The translations under genes were made by a program, and so were the position numbers. Below the pieces are notes generated by a model. The model was not told where the DNA came from, did not search any database, and worked only from the letters and a program-made list of their open reading frames with translations. Below are positions 46,576 to 54,497 of a DNA stretch of 64,000 nucleotides, in pieces. The DNA is from Sporichthyaceae bacterium. Lineage in GTDB: Bacteria > Actinomycetota > Actinomycetes > Sporichthyales > Sporichthyaceae. The stretch lies in the NCBI GenBank assembly GCA_036269075.1, contig DATASX010000117.1, positions 124,001 to 188,000 on the forward strand, read 5' to 3'. Within the stretch, counting starts at the first letter, position 1. Each line of letters opens with the position of its first letter.

Positions 46576-47367
46576 ATGTCTGCCGATCGGGTGGCCGCAC
46601 TGGCCGCCGGCCACGAGGCCAACGTCGCCTACCTGTCCGCGCTGACCGCCGAGGAGTGGGCCACGCCGAGCCGTTGCCCCGGCTGGACGGTCAAGGACGT
46701 GGTCTCGCACATGGGTGCGGCGTACCACGGTGCGTTCACGCCGTGGTTCATCAAGCTGATGCTGGGCAAGGACATCGAGGCGGCCAACAACGCCGACGTG
46801 GCCAAGCGCCAGGAGTGGCCAGGTTCGCGGGTGCTGACCGAGTACGCGGTGTGGGGCAAGCGGTTCCGGCCCATGGCCAAGGCGTTGCAGGCGCCACCCC
46901 TGCGGGCGTTGCCGATCAAGGTGGCCGAGGTCGGCACCTACCCGGCGGCGATCCTCACGAGCGCGTTCGTCTTCGACCACACCCTGCACGTCACCCACGA
47001 CATCGCCGGCGCCATCGGCCGGCCCGCGCCACAACCGGACGCCAACATGGTCACGGTAGGAACTGAGTGGATGATGCTCGGCCTGCCCGCGATGTCCGGC
47101 GACCGGCTGTCGTGGTTGACCGGCCCGGTGGAGCTGGACCTGGTCGGCCCGGGCGGCAGCGTCTGGACCGTCGGGCCGGGCGGCAAGAACGGCCGGGTCC
47201 GGGTCACCGAGGGCGCGGCCGGTCAGGCGGCCGCGGCGATCTCCGGCGACGCGGCGACGTTCGGGGTGTGGGGCACCGGCCGCGCGCCGTGGCGCGAGTC
47301 CGGGGTCAACATCAAGGGCGACGACGAACTCGGCGCGAAGTTCCTGGACTCGACCCGCATCATCTGA
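46576..47367 (+). CDS. DinB-fold protein, maleylpyruvate isomerase/mycothiol-dependent family
   Basis: The 263-residue product has the family pattern AALAAGHEANVAYLSALTAEEWATPSRCPGWTVKDVVSHMGAAYHGAF with a metal-ligand His in VVSHMGA, and a second His in FVFDHTLHVTHDIAGAIG. A C-terminal SCP2-like part (LTGPVELDLVGPGGSVWTVGPGG, ISGDAATFGVWGTGR) follows. This is the second DinB-type protein of the region after 34048-34848; they are distant homologues. They are predicted to use mycothiol or act as metal-dependent transferases; the reaction is unknown. Confidence 0.82.
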   Translation: MSADRVAALAAGHEANVAYLSALTAEEWATPSRCPGWTVKDVVSHMGAAYHGAFTPWFIKLMLGKDIEAANNADVAKRQEWPGSRVLTEYAVWGKRFRPMAKALQAPPLRALPIKVAEVGTYPAAILTSAFVFDHTLHVTHDIAGAIGRPAPQPDANMVTVGTEWMMLGLPAMSGDRLSWLTGPVELDLVGPGGSVWTVGPGGKNGRVRVTEGAAGQAAAAISGDAATFGVWGTGRAPWRESGVNIKGDDELGAKFLDSTRII

Positions 47368-47400
47368 CGCCGCGACTCTGTCGCCCTTTCTGACTCAGCG

Positions 47401-48141
47401 TCAGCGGCGCTCCCGCCGGGGTCCCCCGGCGGGGGCACCGGCACGCTTGCGGGCCCAGCTCTGACGCAGGACCACCAGTACCACCAGGCCGATGGTGACC
47501 TGCAGCGAATAGTGCGAGACCGCGTCCGCGACGTGGACCGCGTCCTCACCGATCCAGTAGCCCAGCCCGGCCCACAGCCCGAGCCAGATGAGCGCACCGA
47601 TCGCGTCCAGGATCAGGAAGACCGGCAGGGACATTCCGGCCATGGCGACCGCGACAGTGATCAGCTGCATGGGAATCGGCCCGATGTAGGCCGTGACCAC
47701 CAGCAGTGGGCCGTACCGACCGCCGAGGCGTTTGGCCAACTCGATCCGACGCTCGGCCTTGCGGCCCCGAAAGGCCATGCGCAGCGCATTCTCGCCCCAG
47801 CGACGCCCGGCCCACCAGTACACCCAGTCGAACAGCATCGTCCCGGGCAGCCCGGCGAAGATCGCGACCAGCATCGACCCGTGCCCGGTCCCGGCCAGTG
47901 CCCCGAGCGTGATGACCGCGGACGTCGAACCGCGGATCAGCGCCAGCCACACCGGGTGCCGCCCGACCAGCGGACCGACCAGAAACATGGTCCCGAGGTA
48001 GTAGAACCCCATGAACACCATCAGGCTGAGGATCAACTTGTCCGCGCGTTCCGGGTGCCCGTCGCCCCACGGGGCGTGCGGACCGTGCGCCGGCCCGGGC
48101 TCCTGGGGAGCCGTGGCGGCGGGCTCCGCGGTCTCGGTCAC
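47401..48141 (-). CDS. DedA/SNARE-associated (VTT domain) membrane protein
   Basis: A 246-residue integral membrane protein. VFMGFYYLGTMFLVGPLVGRHPVWLALIRGSTSAVITLGALAG, LPGTMLFDWVYWWAGRRWGENALR and VVTAYIGPIPMQLITVAVAMAGMSLPVFLILDAIGALIW form the VTT/DedA core with its re-entrant segment. DedA proteins are lipid scramblases or needed for membrane homeostasis. GTG 48141 gives MTETAEPAA and has no ribosome site but TACCGT 6 bases upstream, which fits a leaderless transcript; GTG 48159 is an alternative. The stop overlaps a TGAC-N5-GTCA dyad at 47391-47403. Confidence 0.82.
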   Translation of the reverse strand: MTETAEPAATAPQEPGPAHGPHAPWGDGHPERADKLILSLMVFMGFYYLGTMFLVGPLVGRHPVWLALIRGSTSAVITLGALAGTGHGSMLVAIFAGLPGTMLFDWVYWWAGRRWGENALRMAFRGRKAERRIELAKRLGGRYGPLLVVTAYIGPIPMQLITVAVAMAGMSLPVFLILDAIGALIWLGLWAGLGYWIGEDAVHVADAVSHYSLQVTIGLVVLVVLRQSWARKRAGAPAGGPRRERR

Positions 48142-48305
48142 CGGGTAACGGTATGGCACGTGCCCCGGGCGGATCGGCGAGGCGCGAAGCTTCGTCCAAC
48201 GGACCAATAGCTAGGAACTTGTTAAGATCCACCCACTCCAAGGTCCGAGCCCCACACTCGAGCACAGCCGGGTCCGGGGGGCACCAGGCGCGAGGAGGGT
48301 CGGTC

Positions 48306-49358
48306 ATGGGCCGCCGCACGATCGACACGATGCCGACGCCTGGTCGACGGGACCGCGGACCCAAACCGCTGTCGCGCGCGACCAAGCGTGTGCTGACCAC
48401 GGTGGGGGCGCTCAGCCTGATCGGCGCCGGGCTCGCCGGTTGCTCCGCGGCGCAGTCCGGCTCCTCGGCGGCGGCGAGCACGGCGCCGGCCCAGGCTGCA
48501 TCGTCCAACCAGGCCTCGGCCGGCTCGTCGGTCGCCGACCCGTACCAGAAGGTGCTGGTCGTGATGGAGGAGAACGAGACCTACGGAGCCGTGCTGAGCT
48601 CCGCGAAGGCCCCGTACCTGACCTCGTTGTCCCAGCAGTACGGCACCGCTACCGCGTTCGACGCCGGTTACCCGGTGCAGTGCACGTCGCTGGCCTCGTA
48701 CCTGTTGCTGACCAGCGGCGACCGCCGTGGCATCTGCGACGACAATCCACCGTCGGCCCATCCCGACCCGAGCAGCAGCATCTTCGCCGAGGTGACCGGC
48801 AGCGGCCGAACGTGGCGCACCTACGCCGAGTCGATGCCGAGCAACTGCGACCTGACCAACAGCGGCGACTACGCCGTGCGACACGTCCCGGCGACCTACT
48901 ACACCGGGCTGCGCAGCCAGTGCGCCACCTCCGCCGTCCCGATGGGGGCGATGAGCTCCGGCGCGTTCCACACCGACCTGAGCAGCGGCAACCTGCCCGC
49001 GTACTCGATGCTCGTGCCGAACCTGTGCGACGACATGCACGGCGCCACGAACTGTCCGGCCGGGAACATGGTGACCGAGGGCGACACCTGGCTGCACAAC
49101 GTGCTCCCGGCCGTGTTCGCCTCGCCGGACTACAGGGCCGGGCGGCTGGTCGTGATGATCGACTGGGACGAGGGCGACAGCACCAGCAACCACATCCCGG
49201 CCCTGGTCCTCTCCCCCACCACCAAGCATGTCGCCGTGATCGCGCCGATGACCGACTGCTCGATGCTCGCACTGTCCGAGGACGTGCTCGGGCTGAACCG
49301 GCTGGGCTGCGCGGTCGGGGAGCCGCGCCGACTTGCCGCGTTCCACCTCGGGGCCTGA
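48306..49358 (+). CDS. Secreted phosphoesterase-family lipoprotein
   Basis: The 350-residue product starts at ATG 48306 after GAGGAGGG. It has an N-terminal Arg-rich region, a hydrophobic helix with lipobox LAGCSAA near residue 40, an Ala/Ser linker, then a phosphoesterase (PF04185-like) domain: VLVVMEENETYGAVLSS, GYPVQCTSLASYLLLTSGDRRGI, YSMLVPNLCDDMHGATNCP, VVMIDWDEGDSTSNHIPALVLSP. The family includes acid phosphatases and phospholipase C. Metal-binding Glu (MEEN) and Asp/His residues are present. It is likely anchored outside the membrane. Confidence 0.85.
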   Translation: MGRRTIDTMPTPGRRDRGPKPLSRATKRVLTTVGALSLIGAGLAGCSAAQSGSSAAASTAPAQAASSNQASAGSSVADPYQKVLVVMEENETYGAVLSSAKAPYLTSLSQQYGTATAFDAGYPVQCTSLASYLLLTSGDRRGICDDNPPSAHPDPSSSIFAEVTGSGRTWRTYAESMPSNCDLTNSGDYAVRHVPATYYTGLRSQCATSAVPMGAMSSGAFHTDLSSGNLPAYSMLVPNLCDDMHGATNCPAGNMVTEGDTWLHNVLPAVFASPDYRAGRLVVMIDWDEGDSTSNHIPALVLSPTTKHVAVIAPMTDCSMLALSEDVLGLNRLGCAVGEPRRLAAFHLGA

Positions 49359-49434
49359 AAGCGCCGGGGAGCCGACCGAATAGGGTCGTGCGGCAACCCC
49401 CCGGACAGCAGTACGGACGCAGCGAGGCAACCGC

Positions 49435-50799
49435 ATGAGTACAGCCTGCGTAGCAGTTGTCGGTTCCGGCCCGGCAGCGTTCTACGCCGCAACGGTCCTG
49501 TTGCGGTCGGACGAGCCGTTGGTCCACGTCGACGTGTACGAGAAGTTGCCGACTCCGTGGGGCCTGGTCCGGTCCGGGGTCGCCCCCGACCACCCGAAGA
49601 TCAAGAACGTGGGCGCGACGTTCGCCAAGACCGCCGACCACGAACGTTTCCGGTACTTCGGGAACGTCGAGTTCGGCCGTGACGTCTCCCGGGCCGACCT
49701 GCTCGAGCGTTACGACGCAGTGGTGTACGCGGTCGGGGCGAAGAGCGACAACCACCTCGGAATCCCTGGTGAGGACCTGCCCGGCAGCGTCGCCGCGACC
49801 GACTTCGTCGGCTGGTACAACGCCCACCCGGACTTCCGCGACTTCACGGTGGACCTCGACACCGAGCGGGTCGTGGTGATCGGTGCAGGCAACGTCGCGC
49901 TCGACGTGGCCCGGATCCTCGTCACCGACACCGAGGTGCTCGCGGGCACCGACATCGCCGACCACGCGCTGACCACGTTGCGCGCCTCGAAGGTCCGCGA
50001 GGTCGTGGTCGTCGCCCGCCGTGGCCCTGTGCAAGGCGCGTTCACCACCGTCGAACTGCGTGAGCTCGGCGAGCTGGACGGCGTCGACTGCGTGCTGGAC
50101 CCTGCCGTCCTCGAGGGCCTGGACGCCGAGACCATGAAAGGGGCCCCGCACACGGTACGCACGAACCTCGAGGCGATGCGTCGACTGGTCAACGACCACC
50201 CGCCGAGCGGCCGGCCCCGGCGCCTCGTGCTGCGGTTCGCGAGCTCGCCGATCGAGATCCACTCCGATGAGAACGGCCGGGTCACCGAGGTGGTGCTGGG
50301 CGGCAACGACCTGGTCACTGCCGAGGACGGCAGCGTCAAGGCCCGCGACAACGGCACCCGCGAGACGCTGCCGGCCGGCGTGGTCGTGCGTGCTGTCGGG
50401 TACCGCGGCGTGGCCCTGCCCGACGTGGTGTTCGACGAGAGGCGCGGCATCATCCCGAACGAGGGCGGCCGGGTCACCGGGGGCGAGCGGGAGTACGTCA
50501 CCGGCTGGATAAAGCGCGGCCCCAGCGGCGTGATCGGGACCAACCGCAAGGACGGGCAGCAGACGGCCGAGGCCGTGCTGGCCGACCTGGCCGGGCGGCC
50601 GGACCGCGACGCGGCCCACATCGCCGGCTTGGCCGACTGGGTCCGTTCGCGCTGCCCGGACGTGGTCGAGGAACTCGACTGGCGTGCCATCGACCGGCAC
50701 GAGACCGCCTCCGGGGAGGCCGGCGGGCGGCCGCGGGTCAAGCTGTGCACCGTCCCGCACATGCTCGAGGTGGTCGCGAAGGCGCGCACCTCGCGCTGA
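49435..50799 (+). CDS. fprA: Ferredoxin-NADP+ reductase, FprA (adrenodoxin reductase) type
   Basis: The 454-residue flavoprotein transfers electrons between NADPH and ferredoxin, serving P450s or desaturases. It matches mycobacterial FprA: FAD motif VAVVGSGPAAFYAATVLL, the diagnostic PTPWGLVRSGVAPDHPKIK, VIGAGNVALDVARILV for NADPH, VVVVARRGPVQGAFTTVELREL and ITG-like C-terminal GYRGVALPDVVFDERRGIIPNEGGR, GWIKRGPSGVIGTN. ATG 49435. No ferredoxin or P450 gene is adjacent. Confidence 0.93.
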   Translation: MSTACVAVVGSGPAAFYAATVLLRSDEPLVHVDVYEKLPTPWGLVRSGVAPDHPKIKNVGATFAKTADHERFRYFGNVEFGRDVSRADLLERYDAVVYAVGAKSDNHLGIPGEDLPGSVAATDFVGWYNAHPDFRDFTVDLDTERVVVIGAGNVALDVARILVTDTEVLAGTDIADHALTTLRASKVREVVVVARRGPVQGAFTTVELRELGELDGVDCVLDPAVLEGLDAETMKGAPHTVRTNLEAMRRLVNDHPPSGRPRRLVLRFASSPIEIHSDENGRVTEVVLGGNDLVTAEDGSVKARDNGTRETLPAGVVVRAVGYRGVALPDVVFDERRGIIPNEGGRVTGGEREYVTGWIKRGPSGVIGTNRKDGQQTAEAVLADLAGRPDRDAAHIAGLADWVRSRCPDVVEELDWRAIDRHETASGEAGGRPRVKLCTVPHMLEVVAKARTSR

Positions 50800-50913
50800 G
50801 GGGCGGCCTCACACCCAGCTTGTCGGGCCGTGATCCCGGAATGGCCATGCGGCCCGGTTGGCCGTAACTTGGGGGTTCCGAACCACCGGTGACCTGTGTC
50901 CGGAGGAACCTCT

Positions 50914-51699
50914 GTGAATCACAACGAGGGCAGCCTCGCGGACGGGCGACTCTTCTTCCGCTCGTGGCACACCCAGAATCCCCGGGCCGACGTCGTGATC
51001 GCCCACGGCTACGCCGAGCACAGCGGCCGGTACGCCCACGTCGCGACCGCGCTGGTTGCGGCCGGCTACGACGTCTGGGCGGTCGACCACCGCGGCCACG
51101 GCCGGTCGGCCGGCGAGCGCGGGAACATCGACTCGATGGCCGACGTCGTCGCCGACCTGGACCTGCTGGTCGACCTCGCCGCCGCCGGGCAGCGGCCGGT
51201 TTTCCTGCTCGGGCACTCGATGGGCGGGGCGATCGCGCTGGCCTACGCCCAGGCGCACCAGGAGCGGTTGGCCGGGCTGTCCTTGTCCGGCGCCGCGATC
51301 GTGTTCCCGCCCGAATTGCTCGCGTTGGTTGCCCTGCCGGAGATTCCCGAACTCGACCTGTCGCCGGCCGTGTCCAGCGACCCGGCCGTCGTCGAGGCCT
51401 ACCGGACCGACCCGTTGGTCCACCACGGGCCGCCGTCGCGGACCACGTTGGGCATCCTGGCCGACTCCGAGAAACTGATCGCCGGCTTGGCGGAACTGAC
51501 CCTGCCGGTCCAGGTGATGCACGGCAGCGCCGACGGGCTGGTCCCGTCGCGGGCCCTGGGCGTGATCGTGTCCGGGGTGTCCTCGGCCGACGTGACGGCC
51601 CGGCTGTGGCCGGGGCTGTTCCACGAGATCTACAACGAGCCCATCCAGGCCGCGGTCATCGGCGAACTGGTGGCCTGGTTGCAAGGCCGGGCCCGATGA
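50914..51699 (+). CDS. Alpha/beta hydrolase, monoacylglycerol lipase-like
   Basis: The 261-residue product is of the MGL/serine aminopeptidase S33 group: VVIAHGYAEHSGRYAHVATALVAAGYDVWAVDHRGHGRSAGERG (oxyanion region), nucleophile LLGHSMGGAIAL, VMHGSADGLVP with the Asp, and LWPGLFHEIYNEP with the catalytic His. It cleaves monoacylglycerols or related esters. GTG 50914 has GGAGGA at a good distance; a start at 50896 has none. Its TGA overlaps the ATG of the first WS/DGAT (ATGA), placing a lipase at the head of a lipid-storage operon. Confidence 0.9.
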   Translation: MNHNEGSLADGRLFFRSWHTQNPRADVVIAHGYAEHSGRYAHVATALVAAGYDVWAVDHRGHGRSAGERGNIDSMADVVADLDLLVDLAAAGQRPVFLLGHSMGGAIALAYAQAHQERLAGLSLSGAAIVFPPELLALVALPEIPELDLSPAVSSDPAVVEAYRTDPLVHHGPPSRTTLGILADSEKLIAGLAELTLPVQVMHGSADGLVPSRALGVIVSGVSSADVTARLWPGLFHEIYNEPIQAAVIGELVAWLQGRAR

Positions 51700-53090
51700 C
51701 CGACCACCACGACGCCGGCGCGCTGTGGTCGGCCGCCCCGCGGATGAGCGACTTCGAGGCGCTGATGTGGCGCATCGAGGCCGACGCCCGGCTGCGCTCG
51801 GACGGCATCATGCTCGCGGTGCTCGACCGGACCCCGGACTGGGACCGCGTGGTTGCCACCCACGCCTGGGCCATCGAGACGGTGCCGCGCCTGCGGCAGC
51901 GGGTCGTCGACGACCCGCTGCGGCTCCGGACACCGGCTTGGGTCGACACCGATTCCGACCTTGCCTACCACCTGACCCGGGTGCGACTGCCGGACGGCAC
52001 GGGGATGGCCGGGGCGCTCGATATCGCGGCCGGACTGCACATGGCGCCGTTCGACACCGCCCGGCCGGTCTGGCAGGCGGTGTTGGTCGAGGGCCTGCCC
52101 GGCGGCAAGGCGGCCTACCTGATCAAGCTGCATCACGCACTGGCCGACGCCACCGGGTTCATGCAGCTCTTCGACATCCTGTTCGCCCGCGGACCCGAGC
52201 CTGCCGACGATCCGCAGCGCTACGGCGTCCCCGCCCGCCCGGACGAGCCGGCCGAGTCCGACCGGCTGGCGATCGTGCGCGACTCGGTCGACGCGACCCT
52301 GGGCGCGGCTCGCACTGTGAGCGGGATGACCGGACGGCTGCTGAGCCGGCCCGGGTCGGTGGTCGACTATGTGCAGTCCCTCGGCCGGGTGCTGAAACTG
52401 CCCGGGACGTCCTCGCCGTTGCTGGCCAATCGTGGCCTGGCCCGTCGGGTCCGGACGCTGGAGTGCCCGCTGTCCGATCTGAAGGCGGCCGGGAAAGCTG
52501 CCGGGGGCAGCCTCAACGACGCGTACCTGGCCGCGATGCTGGGTGGGCTGGGCAGCTACCACGCGAAGCACGGCTCGGTGATCGGAGACATCCCGACCGC
52601 TCTGCCGGTCAGCCTGCGGGTGGCCGGAGACCCGGCCGGGGGCAACAAATTCGCCGGCGCCTACATCGCCGGGCCGGCCGGCGAACCGGACCCGGCGCGA
52701 CGCATCGCGCTCGTCGGCGAGCGGGTGCGTGCCGTGCGTACCGAGCCGGCATTGGACTACCTCGGTGAGTCGGCGGGTCTGCTCTCGCGGCTGCCCGCAC
52801 AACTGGTCACCGCGATCACGCTGCGGGTGTCCAACGCCCTGGACATCCAGGCCTCGAACTTCCCCGGCCTGACCCGCCCGGCCTACCTGGCCGGTGCCCA
52901 TCTCGAGCGGATGTACCCGTTCGGTCCCGTCCCCGGCTCGGCGATGATGGCCACTCTCGCGACCCACGAAGGCATCTGCTGCATCGGCGTGACCACCGAC
53001 AACCAGGCGGTGCCGGACCCGGATCTACTGAACAGCTGCATGCAGGAGTCCCTCGACGAGGTGCTCGGATTGGCAGGAGGACAGAAGTGA
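51696..53090 (+). CDS. Wax ester synthase/diacylglycerol acyltransferase (WS/DGAT), copy 1
   Basis: The 464-residue product belongs to the bifunctional WS/DGAT family, forming triacylglycerol or wax esters from acyl-CoA. It has the condensing motif LHHALADATG, i.e. H-H-x-x-x-D with Ala where most members have Gly (HHxxxDG), PFDTARPVWQAVLVEGL, GSLNDAYLAAMLGGLGSYH and the C-terminal ASNFPGLTRPAYLAGAHLERMYPFGPV. The start overlaps the lipase stop and the end overlaps the second WS/DGAT (GTGA), so expression is coupled. The Ala change may affect activity, but the key residues are present. Confidence 0.93.
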   Translation: MTDHHDAGALWSAAPRMSDFEALMWRIEADARLRSDGIMLAVLDRTPDWDRVVATHAWAIETVPRLRQRVVDDPLRLRTPAWVDTDSDLAYHLTRVRLPDGTGMAGALDIAAGLHMAPFDTARPVWQAVLVEGLPGGKAAYLIKLHHALADATGFMQLFDILFARGPEPADDPQRYGVPARPDEPAESDRLAIVRDSVDATLGAARTVSGMTGRLLSRPGSVVDYVQSLGRVLKLPGTSSPLLANRGLARRVRTLECPLSDLKAAGKAAGGSLNDAYLAAMLGGLGSYHAKHGSVIGDIPTALPVSLRVAGDPAGGNKFAGAYIAGPAGEPDPARRIALVGERVRAVRTEPALDYLGESAGLLSRLPAQLVTAITLRVSNALDIQASNFPGLTRPAYLAGAHLERMYPFGPVPGSAMMATLATHEGICCIGVTTDNQAVPDPDLLNSCMQESLDEVLGLAGGQK

Positions 53091-54472
53091 CGACCCGTCA
53101 GCAATCGGTGTCCCCGGACGCGGCCGCTCTGGCGGCCTGGTCGGCCGGGCATGAACTCTCCGACACCGAGGCGTTGATGTGGCGGGCCGAGGCCGAGGCC
53201 CGGCTGCGGTCCGACGTCCTCCTGCTGAACATTCTGGACCGCGCCCCCGACTGGGACCGGTTGGTCGCCGTGCACGCCACGCACGTGGGGGCGGTGCCGC
53301 GCTTCCGGCAGCGCGTCGTGGACGACCCGCTGCGGCTGGCCCGGCCGCGCTGGCAGCAGACCGACGTCGACCTGGCCTACCACCTGACGCGGTGTCAGTT
53401 GCCCGCCGGCAGCGGCGAGGAGGGGCTCCTGGACCTGGCCGCGGCGTTGCACATGGCGCCCTTCGACCCGGCCCGGCCGCTGTGGCAGGCGATGCTGGTC
53501 GAGGGCCTGCCCGACGGCAAGGCCGGCTACCTGCTCAAGCTCCATCACGCGATCACCGACGGCGCTTCCGGGGTGGCCCTGTTCAACATGCTGCTGCCCG
53601 CGGGGCCGGAGGAGTCCGACGAGCCGGTGCTGCCGACGATCTCGGCGGCCACCCCGCTGCGCGAGCCGGTCGACTCGGTGCGCGCGGTCACGGATCTCGT
53701 CGTGGAGGGTGGGCGAGTCGCCGTTGCGGCGCTGCGGCACCCGAACTCGGCGTTGGCCTACCTCCGTTCGCTGCGCCGGGTGCTGGCGGTCCCGGGCAAC
53801 CCGTCGCCGTTGCTGAGCCGACGCGGATTGGCTCGCCGGCTGCGGGTCCTGGACTTCCCGCTGACCGACCTGCGCACGGCCGCGAAGGCCGCCGGCGCGA
53901 GTCTCAACGACGTGTACCTGGCCGGACTGCTCGGCGGTCTGGGGCACTACCACGCGAAGCACGGAGCCCCGGTCGGCGACGTCCCGATCGCCATCCCGGT
54001 GAGCACCCGCAAGGCTGACGAGGCGGCCGGCGGGAACAAGTTCGCCGGCGCGTACGTCGCCGCGCCGGTCGGCGAGCCCGACCCGCTGCGGCGGATCACA
54101 CTGATCGGCGAGCGGGTCCGCGCGGCCCGGAGCGAACCGGCCCTGGACTTCCTGGCCGCGACCGCCCCGCTCACCTCCCGGCTGCCGATCGGGGTGCTCG
54201 GCCCGATGACGTTGGGCATCGCGGACAAGACCGCGCTGCAGGCTTCGAACATCCCCGGGCTGAACCGTCCGGCCTACCTGGCCGGGGCGCACATCGAGCG
54301 GATGTTCCCGTTCGGCCCGGTGCCCGGCTGCGCGATCATGGCGGTGATGCTGACCCACGCGGGGACGTGCTGCCTGACCTTCGCGACCGACCACGACGCC
54401 GTGCCGGACCCGGACCTGCTGCTGGACTGCATGCGGCAGGGCTTCGACGAGATCATCGCACTGGGCCGATGA
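53087..54472 (+). CDS. Wax ester synthase/diacylglycerol acyltransferase (WS/DGAT), copy 2
   Basis: A 461-residue paralogue of the preceding protein with the complete motif LHHAITDGASG (HHxxxDG), PFDPARPLWQAMLVEGL, ASLNDVYLAGLLGGLGHYH, and ASNIPGLNRPAYLAGAHIERMFPFGPV. The two proteins align through their lengths, so they are a tandem duplication that has diverged. It starts with GTG inside the previous stop. Different substrate preference for the pair is likely but not shown. Confidence 0.94.
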   Translation: MTTRQQSVSPDAAALAAWSAGHELSDTEALMWRAEAEARLRSDVLLLNILDRAPDWDRLVAVHATHVGAVPRFRQRVVDDPLRLARPRWQQTDVDLAYHLTRCQLPAGSGEEGLLDLAAALHMAPFDPARPLWQAMLVEGLPDGKAGYLLKLHHAITDGASGVALFNMLLPAGPEESDEPVLPTISAATPLREPVDSVRAVTDLVVEGGRVAVAALRHPNSALAYLRSLRRVLAVPGNPSPLLSRRGLARRLRVLDFPLTDLRTAAKAAGASLNDVYLAGLLGGLGHYHAKHGAPVGDVPIAIPVSTRKADEAAGGNKFAGAYVAAPVGEPDPLRRITLIGERVRAARSEPALDFLAATAPLTSRLPIGVLGPMTLGIADKTALQASNIPGLNRPAYLAGAHIERMFPFGPVPGCAIMAVMLTHAGTCCLTFATDHDAVPDPDLLLDCMRQGFDEIIALGR

Positions 54473-54497
54473 CCGACGCCCCCGGTTCGGTCTGCTG

